Below are positions 61,735 through 64,000 of a DNA stretch of 64,000 nucleotides, in pieces. Under the pieces are notes generated by a model. It was not told where the DNA came from. It searched no databases and saw nothing but the letters and a program-made list of their open reading frames with translations. Positions within the stretch are counted from its first letter, which is position 1, and every line of letters begins with the position of its first letter. The position numbers and the translations under genes are program-made. Source of the stretch: Phycisphaerales bacterium (GTDB lineage: Bacteria > Planctomycetota > Phycisphaerae > UBA1845); assembly GCA_020852275.1 (NCBI GenBank), contig JADZBE010000039.1, forward strand, positions 124,001 through 188,000, read 5' to 3'.

Positions 61735-62396
61735 TGAATCTTGTGCTGGCGGGGCTGCTGTTGCTGGCGCCGTGGGGCGTCGGGGCCGCAAGCCAGAGCG
61801 GAGGGAGCAAGTCGTTCCGCGTGGTGCGCTGCAGCCTGAACGGGTTTCCGAGGGTGGCCGCGCTGCCGCTCAGCCCGGACATCTGGGTGGCGTTCGACTG
61901 CGTGGAGTGCCGGCTTTACATGGCGTGGCGCGGCGGCGTGAACTTTCAGGGCTGGCCCTATGACGCGCGGCGCGGTCTCAGTCCCGCCGTTCAAAGCGAA
62001 CGCGTGTACTTCGAGGCCGCGGACGACCAGGTGTGGACGATTATTCGCGGCGGCGAAACCATGTACCCGGCCGTCCGTTTTCGCGGCTACACCTTCGGCG
62101 AGTTGAGCATCCACTTCCACTTCGCGCTGATCCTTCCGACGGGAGAGGAAATCAAGGTGTTTGAGTCGCTCTCGACGCACAACAGCGAGGATGGATCTGA
62201 AATCGTCCTGCAGCGCCGGTTCGAGTTCGCCGGGATTCCGGAGAACACCAAGGTGCAGATGCCCCTGCGCGGGAACACGCCGTGGGACCGTTACGAAGTG
62301 ATGGGCACGGGCGACGGGAAGGTGGACCGCGAGTCGGCCGTCATGACGCAGAAGCGCGACGGGTACAACATCTGCGGTTTCGCCTGGCGCAAGTAG
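61731..62396 (+). CDS. hypothetical secreted protein coupled to MFS gene
   Basis: 221 residues. Signal peptide 'MNLVLAGLLLLAPWGVGAA'. The mature part is beta-rich with 'IWVAFDCVECRLYMAWRGGVNFQGWPYD', which resembles sequences seen beside PA14/sugar-dehydrogenase proteins, such as the next gene. Function unknown. Its start codon overlaps the MFS stop by four bases, so both are translated from one mRNA. Confidence 0.75.
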   Translation: MMNLVLAGLLLLAPWGVGAASQSGGSKSFRVVRCSLNGFPRVAALPLSPDIWVAFDCVECRLYMAWRGGVNFQGWPYDARRGLSPAVQSERVYFEAADDQVWTIIRGGETMYPAVRFRGYTFGELSIHFHFALILPTGEEIKVFESLSTHNSEDGSEIVLQRRFEFAGIPENTKVQMPLRGNTPWDRYEVMGTGDGKVDRESAVMTQKRDGYNICGFAWRK

Positions 62397-62488
62397 CGCC
62401 GCCGGCGTCCCGGTCGCGCCCCGCCGGGAAAGCGGGTTGAACTGAATGGCTCCTGTTTTCACGCGGGTTTCGCTGGAGAAGTGAGGAT

Positions 62489-64000
62489 ATGCTCAGTTTG
62501 CCGATGAATGTTCTCGTGTCCGCTGCATGGGTCTGCGCCGCGGCGCAGGCGCCGCCGCCCGCCTCTGAAGGCGGCGCGCTGGTGCGGATCTACGACGTGG
62601 GCCGGACCCTGACGCGCCTCTACCCCTTGCTGCCGGATCAGGCGCCGAACGTCTGCAAGGTCGTCCCCGCGATCGACCTGTCCGGGGAGCGCGGCGACTT
62701 CGCGCCCATGAAGGACCAGTTTCTCACCGAAGTCACCGCCGTCCTTACGCTGGACAAGCCCGGCGAGTACACCTTCCGCGTCACCAGCGACGATGGCTCG
62801 CGCGTGATTCTGGACAGCCGCCCGATCATCGACTTTGACGGACTGCAAGGCGGCACGTCGGCCACGGGTACGGTGGGGCTGATGCCCGGCGAACACACGC
62901 TGCGCGTGGTGCACTTCGACAACAGCGGAGGAGAGCTGCTCAAGCTGGAATGGCGCAAGCCCGGCGTTGAGGGGGAGGCGTTTGAGAGCATCCCGACCAG
63001 CGTCTTGAGCGTGCCGCCGACGGAGCCGCGCTTCACGGCGCCGGGTTACAAGCGGGTCGATTTCGCGCTGAAGCGCGGGCGACCGGGGGATCAATCACCG
63101 TTGGAATCGGTGCATCCGGGCTACGATCTGCTTTCCATCCGCCCGCCGGCCGGCTTGAAATGCCGCGTGACCGGCTTGGCGTACCTCGGCGACGGCCGGC
63201 TCATGATCAGCCTGTGGGACGATCTCTACGGCGTGCTCGCCGCGACAGGGACCGAAAGCGACTCGTGGCAGAACGTGCGCAACCGCACGTTCGCGTATGG
63301 ACTGCAGGAGCCGATGGGCCTGGCGTTCGCCAAGGGTCAACTGTATGTCGCGCAGAAGGGGGAGTTGACGCGCCTGGTGGACAACAAGGGCGACTTCAAC
63401 GCCGTCAACGAGTACTGGACGGTCTGCAGCCACTGGCCTTACAGCGGCAACTTCGGCGAGTACACCTCCGGTCTGATCGCCAAGGACGGCGCGCTGTTCA
63501 CCACGCTGTCCATGCCGCTCGAACTCACCGGTCGCACGCTTCAACCTCAGCAAAAAGGACGCGGCACGGTGATCCGCATCGACCCGGACAAGGGCGAATA
63601 TGAGACGGTGGCGTCGGGGCTGCGCGGTCCATGCGGTCTGGGCCTCGGCGCGGATGGCGAGTTGTTCGCCACGGACGTGCAGGGCGATTGGGTTCCTTCG
63701 GGCAAGCTCGTGCACGTCAAGCAGGGGCGGTTCTTCGGCGCGCGCACCACGCCGGCGGGACTCTTCGAGGATCAGCCCGTTACGCCGCCGGCAGCCTGGC
63801 TGCCGCACGCGGAGGTGGCTGTGACGCCCACGCAGCCTACGGTCATCCCCGCGGGCCCGTATCAGGGACATATGCTCGTGGGCGATCTGACGCTGGCCAC
63901 CGTCCATCGCGTCGTGCTGGAGAAAGTGGGCGGCGAGTATCAGGGTTGCGTTTTCGCGTTTGCGGGCGGGTTTGAATCCGGCGTGGCGCGGCTCGAGTGG
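62489..64000 (+). CDS. PA14 and sugar-dehydrogenase-like propeller protein, truncated by window edge
   Basis: 504 codons in frame to the edge. A signal peptide ends near AAAQA. A PA14-like carbohydrate-binding domain follows ('TAVLTLDKPGEYTFRVTSDDGSRVILDSRPIIDFDG', about 70-150), then a beta-propeller of the glucose/sorbosone dehydrogenase kind ('YGLQEPMGLAFAKGQLYVAQKGELTRLVDNKGDF', 'GLRGPCGLGLGADGELFATDVQGDWVPSGKLVHV'). Planctomycetes have many such proteins, probably for extracellular polysaccharide use. It may share an operon with the MFS and secreted-protein genes, 92 bp downstream. Confidence 0.82.
   Translation, partial: MLSLPMNVLVSAAWVCAAAQAPPPASEGGALVRIYDVGRTLTRLYPLLPDQAPNVCKVVPAIDLSGERGDFAPMKDQFLTEVTAVLTLDKPGEYTFRVTSDDGSRVILDSRPIIDFDGLQGGTSATGTVGLMPGEHTLRVVHFDNSGGELLKLEWRKPGVEGEAFESIPTSVLSVPPTEPRFTAPGYKRVDFALKRGRPGDQSPLESVHPGYDLLSIRPPAGLKCRVTGLAYLGDGRLMISLWDDLYGVLAATGTESDSWQNVRNRTFAYGLQEPMGLAFAKGQLYVAQKGELTRLVDNKGDFNAVNEYWTVCSHWPYSGNFGEYTSGLIAKDGALFTTLSMPLELTGRTLQPQQKGRGTVIRIDPDKGEYETVASGLRGPCGLGLGADGELFATDVQGDWVPSGKLVHVKQGRFFGARTTPAGLFEDQPVTPPAAWLPHAEVAVTPTQPTVIPAGPYQGHMLVGDLTLATVHRVVLEKVGGEYQGCVFAFAGGFESGVARLEW

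Overview
The window is high-GC bacterial DNA that reads as a chromosome segment of a motile planctomycete-type bacterium (Phycisphaerae-like is my guess). No rRNA or marker tree is available here. The inference rests on the mix of gene families: DUF2961/GH172 lipoprotein, DUF885 lipoprotein, NHL and PA14 secreted proteins, a MoxR-DUF58-VWA-BatA cluster, small conserved 75-aa and 63-aa proteins, a class II ribonucleotide reductase, flagellin and a FliA-type sigma factor. It also rests on an unusually heavy load of short dispersed and tandem repeats. I saw no rRNA, tRNA or CRISPR array.

Layout. 1-5 kb: a truncated secreted protein, a HupE/UreJ-type membrane protein, a His-rich NiCoT-like transporter and a Tat-exported superoxide dismutase. 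5.7-8.8 kb: FliA-like sigma factor with a clear terminator, then overlapping truA and a glycosyltransferase. 9-14 kb (minus strand): yraN-rplS-trmD-rpsP, with a promoter, and nrdJ, whose promoter carries two tandem NrdR boxes; nrdR itself lies at 49.1 kb. 14.6-20.4 kb: DNA glycosylase, small zinc-ribbon proteins, a lipoprotein, a large membrane glycosyltransferase and a HAD hydrolase. 20.7-31.4 kb: GH172 lipoprotein, queuosine-precursor transporter, agmatinase, methyltransferase, DUF885 lipoprotein, two-domain ABC permease, NHL protein. 31.6-41.7 kb: VWA/GATase protein, MoxR ATPase, DUF58 and BatA-like VWA protein, interrupted by two toxin-antitoxin pairs, a small conserved gene and a REP-associated (RAYT) transposase flanked by inverted REPs. 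42-50 kb: flagellin, TPR lipoprotein operon, membrane glycosyltransferase, EthD-like protein, nrdR, secreted protein. 51-64 kb: SLC13 transporter, three secreted proteins downstream of a structured leader, a Ski2-like helicase, an MFS nucleoside-type transporter and a truncated PA14/sugar-dehydrogenase-like protein.

The most unusual signal is the repeat landscape. There are (i) arrays of exact 7-bp period with several unrelated heptamers, three of which contain the stop codon of the adjacent gene; (ii) a ~101-bp MITE-like element in four full copies; (iii) several palindromic families, some inserted in frame inside membrane proteins; (iv) recurrent 15-bp-period arrays. One heptad array separates a strong ribosome-binding site and ATG from the signal-peptide frame of a secreted protein, which suggests a switchable start. 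The NrdR box pair with promoter and regulator gene in the same window is the clearest regulatory circuit.
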